Below, one piece after another: positions 1 to 6,415 of a DNA stretch of 18,493 nucleotides; position 1 is the stretch's first letter, and the number at the start of each line of letters is the position of its first letter. The notes under the pieces were generated by a model. That model saw nothing but the letters and a program-made list of their open reading frames with translations. It had not been told where the DNA came from and did not search any database. The DNA lies in contig JANQRM010000317.1 in NCBI GenBank assembly GCA_028284565.1, forward strand, positions 1-18,493, given 5' to 3'. Origin of the DNA: Anaerolineae bacterium (GTDB taxonomy: Bacteria; Chloroflexota; Anaerolineae; Aggregatilineales; Phototrophicaceae). The position numbers and the translations under genes were made by a program.

Positions 1-128
1 AAGCCCAGCACAATAATCGAGATTTCACGACGATAACCGGAGAAGTAGCTGGCTATCCGTCCAAAAAGCTGACGGTCTGTGTATTGACGATCATAACTGT
101 CTGCGTCGAGTCCGCCGAAAATTCCCAT
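1..128 (-). CDS. ABC exporter subunit, N-terminal fragment (partner of the 131-1936 gene)
   Basis: Only the first 42 codons lie in the window; the gene runs off the left edge. The reading frame starts at an ATG (complement of 126-128) and opens MGIFGGLDADSYDRQ, then has basic residues and the beginning of a hydrophobic helix (EISIIVLG). This looks like the N-terminus of type IV ABC exporters with fused membrane and ATPase domains, as I remember them from Chloroflexota. The start lies two bases after the stop of the upstream ABC gene. A GGGAG at 136-140, inside the last codons of that gene, serves as ribosome binding site with a 7-base spacer. The tight coupling indicates that the two proteins form a heterodimer. 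I infer that this subunit would carry the consensus Walker B glutamate that its partner lacks; the window does not show that part. Confidence 0.75.
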   Translation of the reverse strand, partial: MGIFGGLDADSYDRQYTDRQLFGRIASYFSGYRREISIIVLG

Positions 129-130
129 TG

Positions 131-1936
131 TTAGTCTCCCATGCTCGGTACAGGTTGCCAGTCGGTGGGTGTGGAGGGGGCATCATAGCGCGCAAAGATT
201 CGTCGATAGGCGGGTGATGTCTCCATGAGTTGGTCATGTGCACCTTGTGCGACGACCTGTCCGTTGCGAATGACGATGATATGATCTGCCCAGCGAATCT
301 GTGAGAGGCGATGTGTAATCAGAATGGTAGTGCGTCCCTCGGCGGCTGACCAGATGGCTTGTTGGATTTTGTCTTCGGTGGCACTGTCAATCGCGCTGGT
401 ACTATCATCCAAAATGAGAATGGGCGGGTCGGTTTGGAAGGCGCGTGCTAAAGCTAGCCGTTGGCGTTGTCCCCCACTGAGTGTTACCCCACGTTGTCCG
501 ATGACGGTCTCATAACCATCGGGGAAGCTCATTATGAAATGGTGGGCTTGGGCTTTTTTGGCAGCAGATTCAATTTGCTCTTGGGTGGCATCTTCATTGC
601 CAAAGGCAATATTATCAGCAATAGACCGACTAAAGAGGAAGATGTCTTGTTCGATGATGCTGATTTGTGAGCGCAGGGATTCGAGTGACCAATCGCGCAC
701 AGGAATGGCATCAATCAAGACTTCCCCGGAGTCGGTATCGTAGATGCGGTTCATGAGTTTGGTGATCGTACTCTTGCCGGAGCCAGTTTGCCCGACAATG
801 GCAACAGTTTGTCCAGTTTGGATGTCGAAGGAGACATCCGATAGCACCTGTTGTCCATCACGATAACTGAAATCCACATTTTTGAAGGCGATGGCACCAT
901 TTATCGGCGCGGCATGTCCCTTTGGATTGCGATCTAGATCGGTTTTGGTGACGATAATGCTAAGTATCCGTCCTGCACTAGCATAGCCGGAAGCCACACG
1001 CGACAAGGCGAAAAGTGAAGTGAATACCGGAAATGAAAATAGATAAAGCAAGCCGATAAAGGCAACAATGTCCCCAGTCGTGACAATCCCCGCGTTGTAC
1101 AGTTGGAGCGATTGCAAAAATCCGACGACAAACACTAATCCGAGTAAAAAGAACGAGAGATAACGTGCTTCGACTTCCCCTTGTAGGATATAACGGTCAC
1201 GCACATCATCGGCAAGTTGGTTGAAATAGGCGGATTCGTTGTCTTCTTGTGCTGAACCTTTAACGACTTGTAGCCCGTCGAGTGCTTCTGCTAACCGAGC
1301 GTTCATTTTGCCAAAGCGCGTGCGGACATCTTGTGCAATGGGATGCAGACTGCGGATGAACCGATATTGGATGATGACGTGTAGAACCACGAAGCCGATG
1401 GGTACGATAATGAATTCAGGTTTAATCAAGGGTGAGGCAAATACAGGCGTTAATAAGAACATGCCCGAACCAATCATGAGGTTGAAGCCGGGATTCATCA
1501 TGAAGTTCATCTCGCGCACATCGTTGGTAACGCGCGCCATAATATCCCCTACCGGTTGCATATCATGGAAGGTCATGCTTTTGCCGAGTAGGCTGGCATA
1601 GAGTTCATCACGGACATCACGTTCGATGCGTTGCGAAAAAATCTCTGCAGAGAAGTTCCGAAGAAACTGCAAAAACGAGCGCATAATAGTAACAAAGAGA
1701 ATCCCCCCAACGGCTAATAAAATCGTCCCGTTGGTTTGTTCAGTGATATTGGTTAAGGCATCGAAGGCTAATCCAATGAAGTACGGCACGAAGGCGGCGA
1801 GGGAGGCATTGGAGAATGCTCCCAAAATGAGGAAAAATAGAACGAGTTTGTGCCGACGGACGTGCGACCAGATGAAATGTGCTGGGGAACGATGGTCACT
1901 GTTGTAAGTGTTTTTGACGACGAATTCGGATGCCAT
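131..1936 (-). CDS. ABC exporter subunit with fused permease and ATPase domains, degenerate Walker B
   Basis: A 601-residue half-transporter with an N-terminal six-helix membrane domain (about residues 28-325) and a C-terminal nucleotide-binding domain (about 348-585). Visible motifs are Walker A GQTGSGKST (382-390), the Q-loop around Q430, the signature LSGGQ (486-490), Walker B ILILD ending at D510, and the H-loop histidine H542 in ITHR. The residue after the Walker B aspartate, normally the catalytic glutamate, is aspartate (D511). In established heterodimeric exporters such as TM287/288 and BmrC/BmrD this change marks the subunit with the degenerate ATP site. The second subunit starts two bases downstream. 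The ATG at 1936 has an AGGA seven bases upstream. The substrate cannot be read from the sequence; lipids, drugs or peptides are all possible. Confidence 0.95.
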   Translation of the reverse strand: MASEFVVKNTYNSDHRSPAHFIWSHVRRHKLVLFFLILGAFSNASLAAFVPYFIGLAFDALTNITEQTNGTILLAVGGILFVTIMRSFLQFLRNFSAEIFSQRIERDVRDELYASLLGKSMTFHDMQPVGDIMARVTNDVREMNFMMNPGFNLMIGSGMFLLTPVFASPLIKPEFIIVPIGFVVLHVIIQYRFIRSLHPIAQDVRTRFGKMNARLAEALDGLQVVKGSAQEDNESAYFNQLADDVRDRYILQGEVEARYLSFFLLGLVFVVGFLQSLQLYNAGIVTTGDIVAFIGLLYLFSFPVFTSLFALSRVASGYASAGRILSIIVTKTDLDRNPKGHAAPINGAIAFKNVDFSYRDGQQVLSDVSFDIQTGQTVAIVGQTGSGKSTITKLMNRIYDTDSGEVLIDAIPVRDWSLESLRSQISIIEQDIFLFSRSIADNIAFGNEDATQEQIESAAKKAQAHHFIMSFPDGYETVIGQRGVTLSGGQRQRLALARAFQTDPPILILDDSTSAIDSATEDKIQQAIWSAAEGRTTILITHRLSQIRWADHIIVIRNGQVVAQGAHDQLMETSPAYRRIFARYDAPSTPTDWQPVPSMGD

Positions 1937-1963
1937 GTATGAGTCCTAATATGGATGCTAATG

Positions 1964-1972
1964 ATTGTAACA
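1964..1972 (-). promoter_or_regulatory. Candidate extended -10 promoter of the ABC exporter genes
   Basis: On the minus strand TGT-TACAAT (TG at 1972-1971, hexamer 1969-1964) forms an extended -10 element about 28 bases before the ABC start codon. No good -35 hexamer is present at 16-18 bases, which is tolerated for extended -10 promoters. The surrounding gap 1937-2054 shows nothing else. Confidence 0.3.
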
Positions 1973-2054
1973 GACTTAGATAGGTCAGGAACGGTTAAAT
2001 ATCAGATTATCGGGTCAAGTGATAAATACGAATTGTCGCTAGAGTTATTGTGTC

Positions 2055-2306
2055 TTAAGATTCCTCAGTTTCAGAAGAATTCAGCGGTGAACATATTAGA
2101 CTAATATTCCAGTCTCTTTCACCATGCCCAACAACAATATCTATCATGTGGCGATCAGGAAAATTCCCTTTGATTTCTCGATAGTATTTTGGCGATACTC
2201 GTACACCCAGCGTAAACATTTCCGCATCTACTTCAAACTCGATTAGAATATCCTTAATTCGTTTCGCTATTTCGCTTAACCTATCCGAATCCATTAATCC
2301 TGACAT
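2055..2306 (-). CDS. Small hypothetical protein (83 aa)
   Basis: An 83-residue reading frame that I do not recognise. It begins at an ATG with a convincing ribosome binding site: GGGAGAG lies eight bases upstream on the minus strand. The composition is like a folded soluble protein: an N-terminal amphipathic stretch (DRLSEIAKRIKDILIEFEV), then a segment with alternating hydrophobic residues (MFTLGVRVSP, HMIDIVVG, WNISLICS) suggesting a few beta strands, and an acidic Ser/Glu tail. There is no signal peptide or membrane segment. It lies on the same strand as the ABC genes, 118 bases before the exporter start, and the exporter has its own promoter candidate in between. It could be a free-standing small protein. 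Expression is inferred only from the ribosome binding site and the protein-like composition. Confidence 0.5.
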   Translation of the reverse strand: MSGLMDSDRLSEIAKRIKDILIEFEVDAEMFTLGVRVSPKYYREIKGNFPDRHMIDIVVGHGERDWNISLICSPLNSSETEES

Positions 2307-2457
2307 TATTTGAACTCTCCCATGACCTCGAATTGCAAGCTATTGTTCACTTAAAAATGCTTACAAATTCGATAAAATGTTCTATTTGATTATGACAAGA
2401 AGCGATGAAAACATCAACCTTTCTTTCGACAGGAATCGCCTTGTCCATTGGTACAGG

Positions 2458-4884
2458 TCAGGGTGTGATGGTGAGTGTGACGGGCAGGATGGCGATGTTG
2501 TCCTCTGTTGCTTCTGTTCCGGTTATCGGCAGGCGTTGAATCTCACCATTGTTGAAATAGACAACGACCCAGAGTTGATAGTCTCCGGCTGGGAGGTTGG
2601 CGGGTAATTCGAGCGCGCGGTTGTCCCAGATGCGTTGATGAGTTTCCCATGTGTTCGTCGGTGAAAAGCCAAAGTTGGGTGGGGAATCTTGTCCTTGAAT
2701 GATGATACCCGCATCGGGCTTGGCGACAAACCATGCGATAACTAGATTCTGATCAATGGGTTCATCCGCACCCCAATAGAATGAAATTGGCACGACCTGC
2801 CCTGCTTGATAGTCTGTCCCGGCTGGCAGGTTATAGCCATCGAGTCTTAACGCATTTCCAAACCATATCTCGGTAGATTGTGTTGGCAATTGGAAACCAA
2901 AGGGGTCCGGGGCGGGATGTCCAGTATAAAATTCCAGCAGGCGAACAGTGGGGTCTTGACTCTGCATGGAGACATCACGTAGCGGATAGAAATAACGCGC
3001 AAGCCAACGCTCAATCGGGCGGAAACTCCATGTGAGGAAATCGCTCGTATCCGAGAGTAGCCAGATGCGGTCTCGTTTCACTGTGAGATGCCGAATCATC
3101 ATCAGTGTATCGAAGTAGAGCCAGTCATTGGGATTATCCGATTCGATGAGGGCGGGGGTGGATTGGCTAGTGGGTTGGGATAGTTGGTGACGCAAGATAA
3201 TGGTGCGAGGAGAAGCAAGAGTGTTGTAATTTAAAAAAAAGCGTTCATAGGTGCTGTTGGTCAATAGGAGTACATCATCCGATTCAGCTTCTGATTCCAG
3301 AATAGCTAGCGATTCATGTAAGGCAGTTTGTCCGCCACGAAATGCGCCGTCAATGGGATAGATGGCTTTTAATCCCAAAAAGGTCATGATAAGCCAAGCT
3401 GGACCTAGGAGGCTGACCATCCATAATCGGGCTGACTTGCGAAAGGTGATTATAATCATGCCGACATAGAGGATAATTAAGCAGACGTAGCCCAATGCCC
3501 AGAGGGGTGTATCCGTGCGTATCCAAGCAAAATCTAAGCCTAGTGCATCCCAAACGGAGGGTAAGAGGGTCCAGCGAAAGTATTCGGGCTGGGTTAAGCC
3601 GGGCAACCAATCTGCAACACTGCTGGCTTCTGGTGGTAGGAGTGTAGGGTATTGTATCCAATCAACCGCCACGGCGTTGAATTGAATCCACAGGCTGTAG
3701 ATGAGCAAGCTGATAAAGGGAATCCCCCAGATGATGCGCCATCGTTTGGAAGAGAGCATCGATTCAAAAATAGGTAACGCGCCAAGCAGGACAAAAGGTA
3801 GGGTTGGGAGTAAGAAGCGCGGGGGCCAAGATAGACCGCCAAACCAGTGAATTTGCGTAAGAATAGCATGACCAAAAGCATAGCCAGCCAGTAAGACAAT
3901 TACTGCCCAGATGAAGCGTAAGTTGGGACGCATAAGGTAGCCGATGAGACCGGGCAGTGCTAAGAGCAGAACGGGTGATGTGCCAAAGATACTCCCGCCG
4001 GGGGATATGAGATAAGCATAGACAGCCGTGCGCGAGAATTGATAATCTCCAAAGCCAATGATGGGTTTGGTTAGGTCGATGAGGAAGTCCATCAGCTCTT
4101 CAGATGACATTGCCCAGATGATTATGATGAGACCCGAAATCAAAAGACCATAAACTACCCCATTGAACCAACGTTGTTCTCGAATTTGCTTGATGGTTGG
4201 CAATGCAAGAATAATGAGCGCAGGAATAGCGAGGACACTAGAAGGTTTTGTCTTGAAGGCGGCGAAGACACATAATCCTGCGAATAGCAAGCCGACAATT
4301 GTCCAGATGTTTCGTTTGTGACGCGCCCATTCGATGCTCAAGCCAGCGAGAGCTAGAAGTAACATTACAAGAGGTTCGTGGAACATGGTTTTAGTATAGG
4401 CAATTGCCATCGTCCCTATGCCGAAGACGATTGTTGCTAAGATGGCAGTGCGTTCTCGGTAGCCCAGTAACAAGCTGTACCAGAAGAGGACTCCGCCTGT
4501 GAGGGCTGTGGCAATGACATTAAAGAGCCAGACGACGTGAACTTGTCCGAGTGAGAGCGCGTCAGCAAGACGATAAAGAAGTATTGTGAGCGCAAATTTG
4601 AAGGGTTCTTCTAAGTTGAAACCCGGTAAGGGATAGGTGGCATCTGACGATAAATTAGGATTGGAGACAAACCAGAAGGACTCGTCGAGTAGAATATCGC
4701 CATGACGAACATTGCTTGAGATAGCATCGAAGAAACGGAGCGCATCCCCACTTTCGACTCGTCCACTGTAGACAAGCATATAAACTGAGGCAAGTAGAAT
4801 CATCAAACCAATCGACAAGGAAAATCGCTGTCGAGTGGTTGATGGGATTGTCTCCTCGGATGTTGAAGGAGGTGGGCTTGCCAA
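2458..4884 (-). CDS. GT-C type membrane protein with C-terminal beta-sandwich domain
   Basis: An 808-residue polytopic membrane protein with about a dozen hydrophobic helices between residues 20 and 510, followed by a long soluble region (about 515-808). An acidic motif follows the first helix (ESGDALRFFD, D47), and the loop GGLSWPPRFLLPTLPF (349-364) resembles Chloroflexota GT-C/GT39-like glycosyltransferases, which use polyprenyl-linked sugars at the outer membrane face. This assignment rests on fold-level resemblance. The C-terminal part (about 670-808) has the pattern WGADEP, PPNFGFSPTNTW, LPANLPAGDYQLW, RLP, a beta-sandwich I recall as a common appendage of these proteins. The start appears to be TTG at 4884, five bases after the TPR stop, with only a weak upstream GGG. 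Translation is therefore probably coupled to the TPR gene, and an internal start near the first helix (M28) is possible. The substrate is unknown. Confidence 0.75.
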   Translation of the reverse strand: MASPPPSTSEETIPSTTRQRFSLSIGLMILLASVYMLVYSGRVESGDALRFFDAISSNVRHGDILLDESFWFVSNPNLSSDATYPLPGFNLEEPFKFALTILLYRLADALSLGQVHVVWLFNVIATALTGGVLFWYSLLLGYRERTAILATIVFGIGTMAIAYTKTMFHEPLVMLLLALAGLSIEWARHKRNIWTIVGLLFAGLCVFAAFKTKPSSVLAIPALIILALPTIKQIREQRWFNGVVYGLLISGLIIIIWAMSSEELMDFLIDLTKPIIGFGDYQFSRTAVYAYLISPGGSIFGTSPVLLLALPGLIGYLMRPNLRFIWAVIVLLAGYAFGHAILTQIHWFGGLSWPPRFLLPTLPFVLLGALPIFESMLSSKRWRIIWGIPFISLLIYSLWIQFNAVAVDWIQYPTLLPPEASSVADWLPGLTQPEYFRWTLLPSVWDALGLDFAWIRTDTPLWALGYVCLIILYVGMIIITFRKSARLWMVSLLGPAWLIMTFLGLKAIYPIDGAFRGGQTALHESLAILESEAESDDVLLLTNSTYERFFLNYNTLASPRTIILRHQLSQPTSQSTPALIESDNPNDWLYFDTLMMIRHLTVKRDRIWLLSDTSDFLTWSFRPIERWLARYFYPLRDVSMQSQDPTVRLLEFYTGHPAPDPFGFQLPTQSTEIWFGNALRLDGYNLPAGTDYQAGQVVPISFYWGADEPIDQNLVIAWFVAKPDAGIIIQGQDSPPNFGFSPTNTWETHQRIWDNRALELPANLPAGDYQLWVVVYFNNGEIQRLPITGTEATEDNIAILPVTLTITP

Positions 4885-4889
4885 GTTGT

Positions 4890-5426
4890 CTATGACCCGC
4901 TGTTCAGCCGATTCAGAAAGCCAGAGACACGCTTAATGATTTTTTGGGAGGCAGACAGCTCACTTTTACCTTCTAAGCCGATTTGATAAGTCGCCGCCCC
5001 TTCGAGGATTTTACCTTCGCGGACTTGTAAATCGCCCATTGCCAGTAGCGTTTCGCTGTAGTGGTCTTTTTCACCGAGTTCTTCAAAGATGTCTGCGGCT
5101 TGACGATAGCTGTTGTAGGCTTGTTCTTTATCGCCTAAGGCAGTGTAGACTCCACCTAGATTGCCGAGTGCCTGCGCGACTCTTAAAGCATCCTCTGCTT
5201 CTTGGAAGGTTGCGAGTGCTTCTTGAATAGAGTCAAGAGCGTGTTGATGTTCGCCGAGGCTACGATGCACCACGCCGATATTGACTTTCATTTCCGCCGC
5301 CATCATCTCATCACCCGATTCTTGATATGCTTCTCTTGCTTGTTGGAAGAGACGTGTCGCGGCTTCGTAATCGTGTTGCTGGAAGAGTTTAATCCCTTGT
5401 TCTTTCAGTTCATCAGCTTTGGACAT
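4890..5426 (-). CDS. Tetratricopeptide repeat protein
   Basis: A 178-residue soluble protein made almost entirely of four TPR units at about residues 4-37, 44-77, 84-117 and 124-157. They show the usual small and aromatic positions, for example LGNLGGVYTALGDKEQAYNSYRQA. A short basic tail (KIIKRVSGFLNRL) follows. There is no enzymatic domain, signal peptide or membrane helix, so it most likely acts as a cytoplasmic protein-protein adaptor. The ATG at 5426 has an AGGAG ten bases upstream. It lies 41 bases after the XRE regulator gene and five bases before the GT-C membrane protein gene, all on the minus strand, so the three are probably co-transcribed. Its partner cannot be deduced; the neighbouring regulator or the cytosolic side of the membrane protein are reasonable guesses. 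Confidence 0.9.
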   Translation of the reverse strand: MSKADELKEQGIKLFQQHDYEAATRLFQQAREAYQESGDEMMAAEMKVNIGVVHRSLGEHQHALDSIQEALATFQEAEDALRVAQALGNLGGVYTALGDKEQAYNSYRQAADIFEELGEKDHYSETLLAMGDLQVREGKILEGAATYQIGLEGKSELSASQKIIKRVSGFLNRLNSGS

Positions 5427-5467
5427 ACAATTGACACTCCTGAATGGTTATCATAATACAACCCATT

Positions 5468-6220
5468 CTACATCGTAATTTCGAGCATTCCTTCGGCGAC
5501 TTTTCTTAATTTATCGGTAGGCATCTTACTAAACAGCATGGCAATTTCAATAAAACCGAGATTTAGGGGGTTGGCTACAAACTGACGAGTCTCGCCATCT
5601 AAGTCCAAAAAGTGCTTCCACTCCTCACGGATTTGGAGCAATTCGCCGATATAGCCACTGCTTTCTAAGAAATAATCAACATTCTTGTTGACAGCATTGG
5701 AGAGGACGGTCAGTTCATGCATGGGAATGGCTTGTTCGCCGAGTTCATAGGCTTGGACTTGTTCCACAGACAAAAATGCTTGTGCGCCTATTTCCTCAAT
5801 GGATAGTCCTGCTTCTTCACGGGCTTTGCGGAGTAACGCGCCAATCATGCGATGTCGAAGTGCCATGTATTCGGACTGAGCATCCACTTTGGTTTCTCTT
5901 GGAGATTCCATCGTCTTTTGTCCCCAAAAGTGGCTGATTGGGACATCGAGATAGTACGCTAGCAGTTCCAATTGCGGTAAATCGGGAATAACATCACCAT
6001 ATTCCCATGATTCAACCACTTCTGACGGAATCCGAAGCAAGCGCGCACAATCATCTATAGTCCTTGAGGCGTTGATTCTTGCATCCCGAATCAAGACACC
6101 TAGCATCTTCCCGCGAAGTCGATAGGACTCTTGATAATCATAGGGTTTATCAGGGTCTACACCTTGATTCTGCTTGTCGCGTACTGCTTTCATCCGTGAA
6201 GAAAAGTCGCCAAAATCCAT
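5468..6220 (-). CDS. XRE-family transcriptional regulator with two HTH domains
   Basis: A 250-residue protein with two Cro/C1-type helix-turn-helix domains, at about residues 38-98 (IRDARINASRTIDDCARLL, then VVESWEYGDVIPDLPQLELLAYYLDV) and 125-186 (LLRKAREEAGLSIEEIGAQA, then VQAYELGEQAIPMHELTVLSNAV). Each copy keeps the XRE pattern of a recognition helix followed by a W/Y-E-x-G turn. The remaining 60 residues are helical and could be for dimerisation or ligand sensing; no known sensory domain is apparent. The ATG at 6220 is preceded by AGAGGA with a seven-base spacer. It is the first gene of the leftward XRE-TPR-GT-C run and is divergent from the histidine kinase. A palindrome in its own promoter suggests autoregulation. 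Two DNA-binding domains in one chain could let a monomer contact both half-sites. Confidence 0.9.
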   Translation of the reverse strand: MDFGDFSSRMKAVRDKQNQGVDPDKPYDYQESYRLRGKMLGVLIRDARINASRTIDDCARLLRIPSEVVESWEYGDVIPDLPQLELLAYYLDVPISHFWGQKTMESPRETKVDAQSEYMALRHRMIGALLRKAREEAGLSIEEIGAQAFLSVEQVQAYELGEQAIPMHELTVLSNAVNKNVDYFLESSGYIGELLQIREEWKHFLDLDGETRQFVANPLNLGFIEIAMLFSKMPTDKLRKVAEGMLEITM

Positions 6221-6259
6221 CCAATTGTCCTCTAACAGTGTGGTTCTGAAGTTAAATAC

Positions 6260-6288
6260 AGTATAAAACGTTGGGAGTTGCCTAGCAA
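6260..6288 (-). promoter_or_regulatory. Candidate sigma-70 promoter of the XRE gene
   Basis: On the minus strand, -35 TTGCTA (6288-6283) and -10 TATACT (6265-6260) are separated by exactly 17 bases. Each hexamer matches the consensus at four or more positions. The predicted start, about 6253, leaves a leader of roughly 33 bases carrying the AGAGGA ribosome binding site. Confidence 0.5.
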
Positions 6289-6291
6289 CTC
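6275..6291. promoter_or_regulatory. Palindromic operator candidate over the XRE promoter
   Basis: GAGTTGC-CTA-GCAACTC is a perfect inverted repeat with 7-bp arms and a 3-base centre. It covers the -35 element of the XRE promoter and part of its spacer, so a bound protein would block RNA polymerase. It has no T-tract and sits upstream of the predicted start, so it is not a terminator. The simplest reader is the adjacent XRE regulator itself; that is inference. Confidence 0.45.
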
Positions 6292-6348
6292 ATGACCTAT
6301 TGTAACTGTCTATTCGGTTAGGAATTGGTAAAGAAAATTAAGATTTCA

Positions 6349-6377
6349 ATGTCACAAATGCTAGATTGCATTATAAT
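6349..6377 (+). promoter_or_regulatory. Candidate sigma-70 promoter of the histidine kinase gene
   Basis: A perfect -10 TATAAT (6372-6377) follows -35 ATGTCA (6349-6354, four of six consensus positions) at a spacing of 17. The predicted start lies near 6384, about 32 bases before the kinase start codon. The XRE palindrome lies about 60 bases upstream of this -35 and would not obviously block it. Confidence 0.5.
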
Positions 6378-6415
6378 GAACAGTATGCGGAACGCAATAA
6401 TGGACAATAGTCTAT

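Noticed and set aside
1239..1601. 120-residue plus-strand open frame
   Set aside because: It lies wholly within the ABC exporter gene on the other strand, has a Ser/Arg/Met-rich composition without domain signal and no ribosome binding site.
2400..2457. Possible terminator after the GT-C gene
   Set aside because: Only a 4-bp GATG/CATC stem was found, without a T-tract in the right place.
2377..2607. 76-residue plus-strand frame starting in the gap before the GT-C gene stop
   Set aside because: About two thirds overlaps the well-supported GT-C coding region antisense; the translation has no recognisable pattern and no ribosome binding site was seen.
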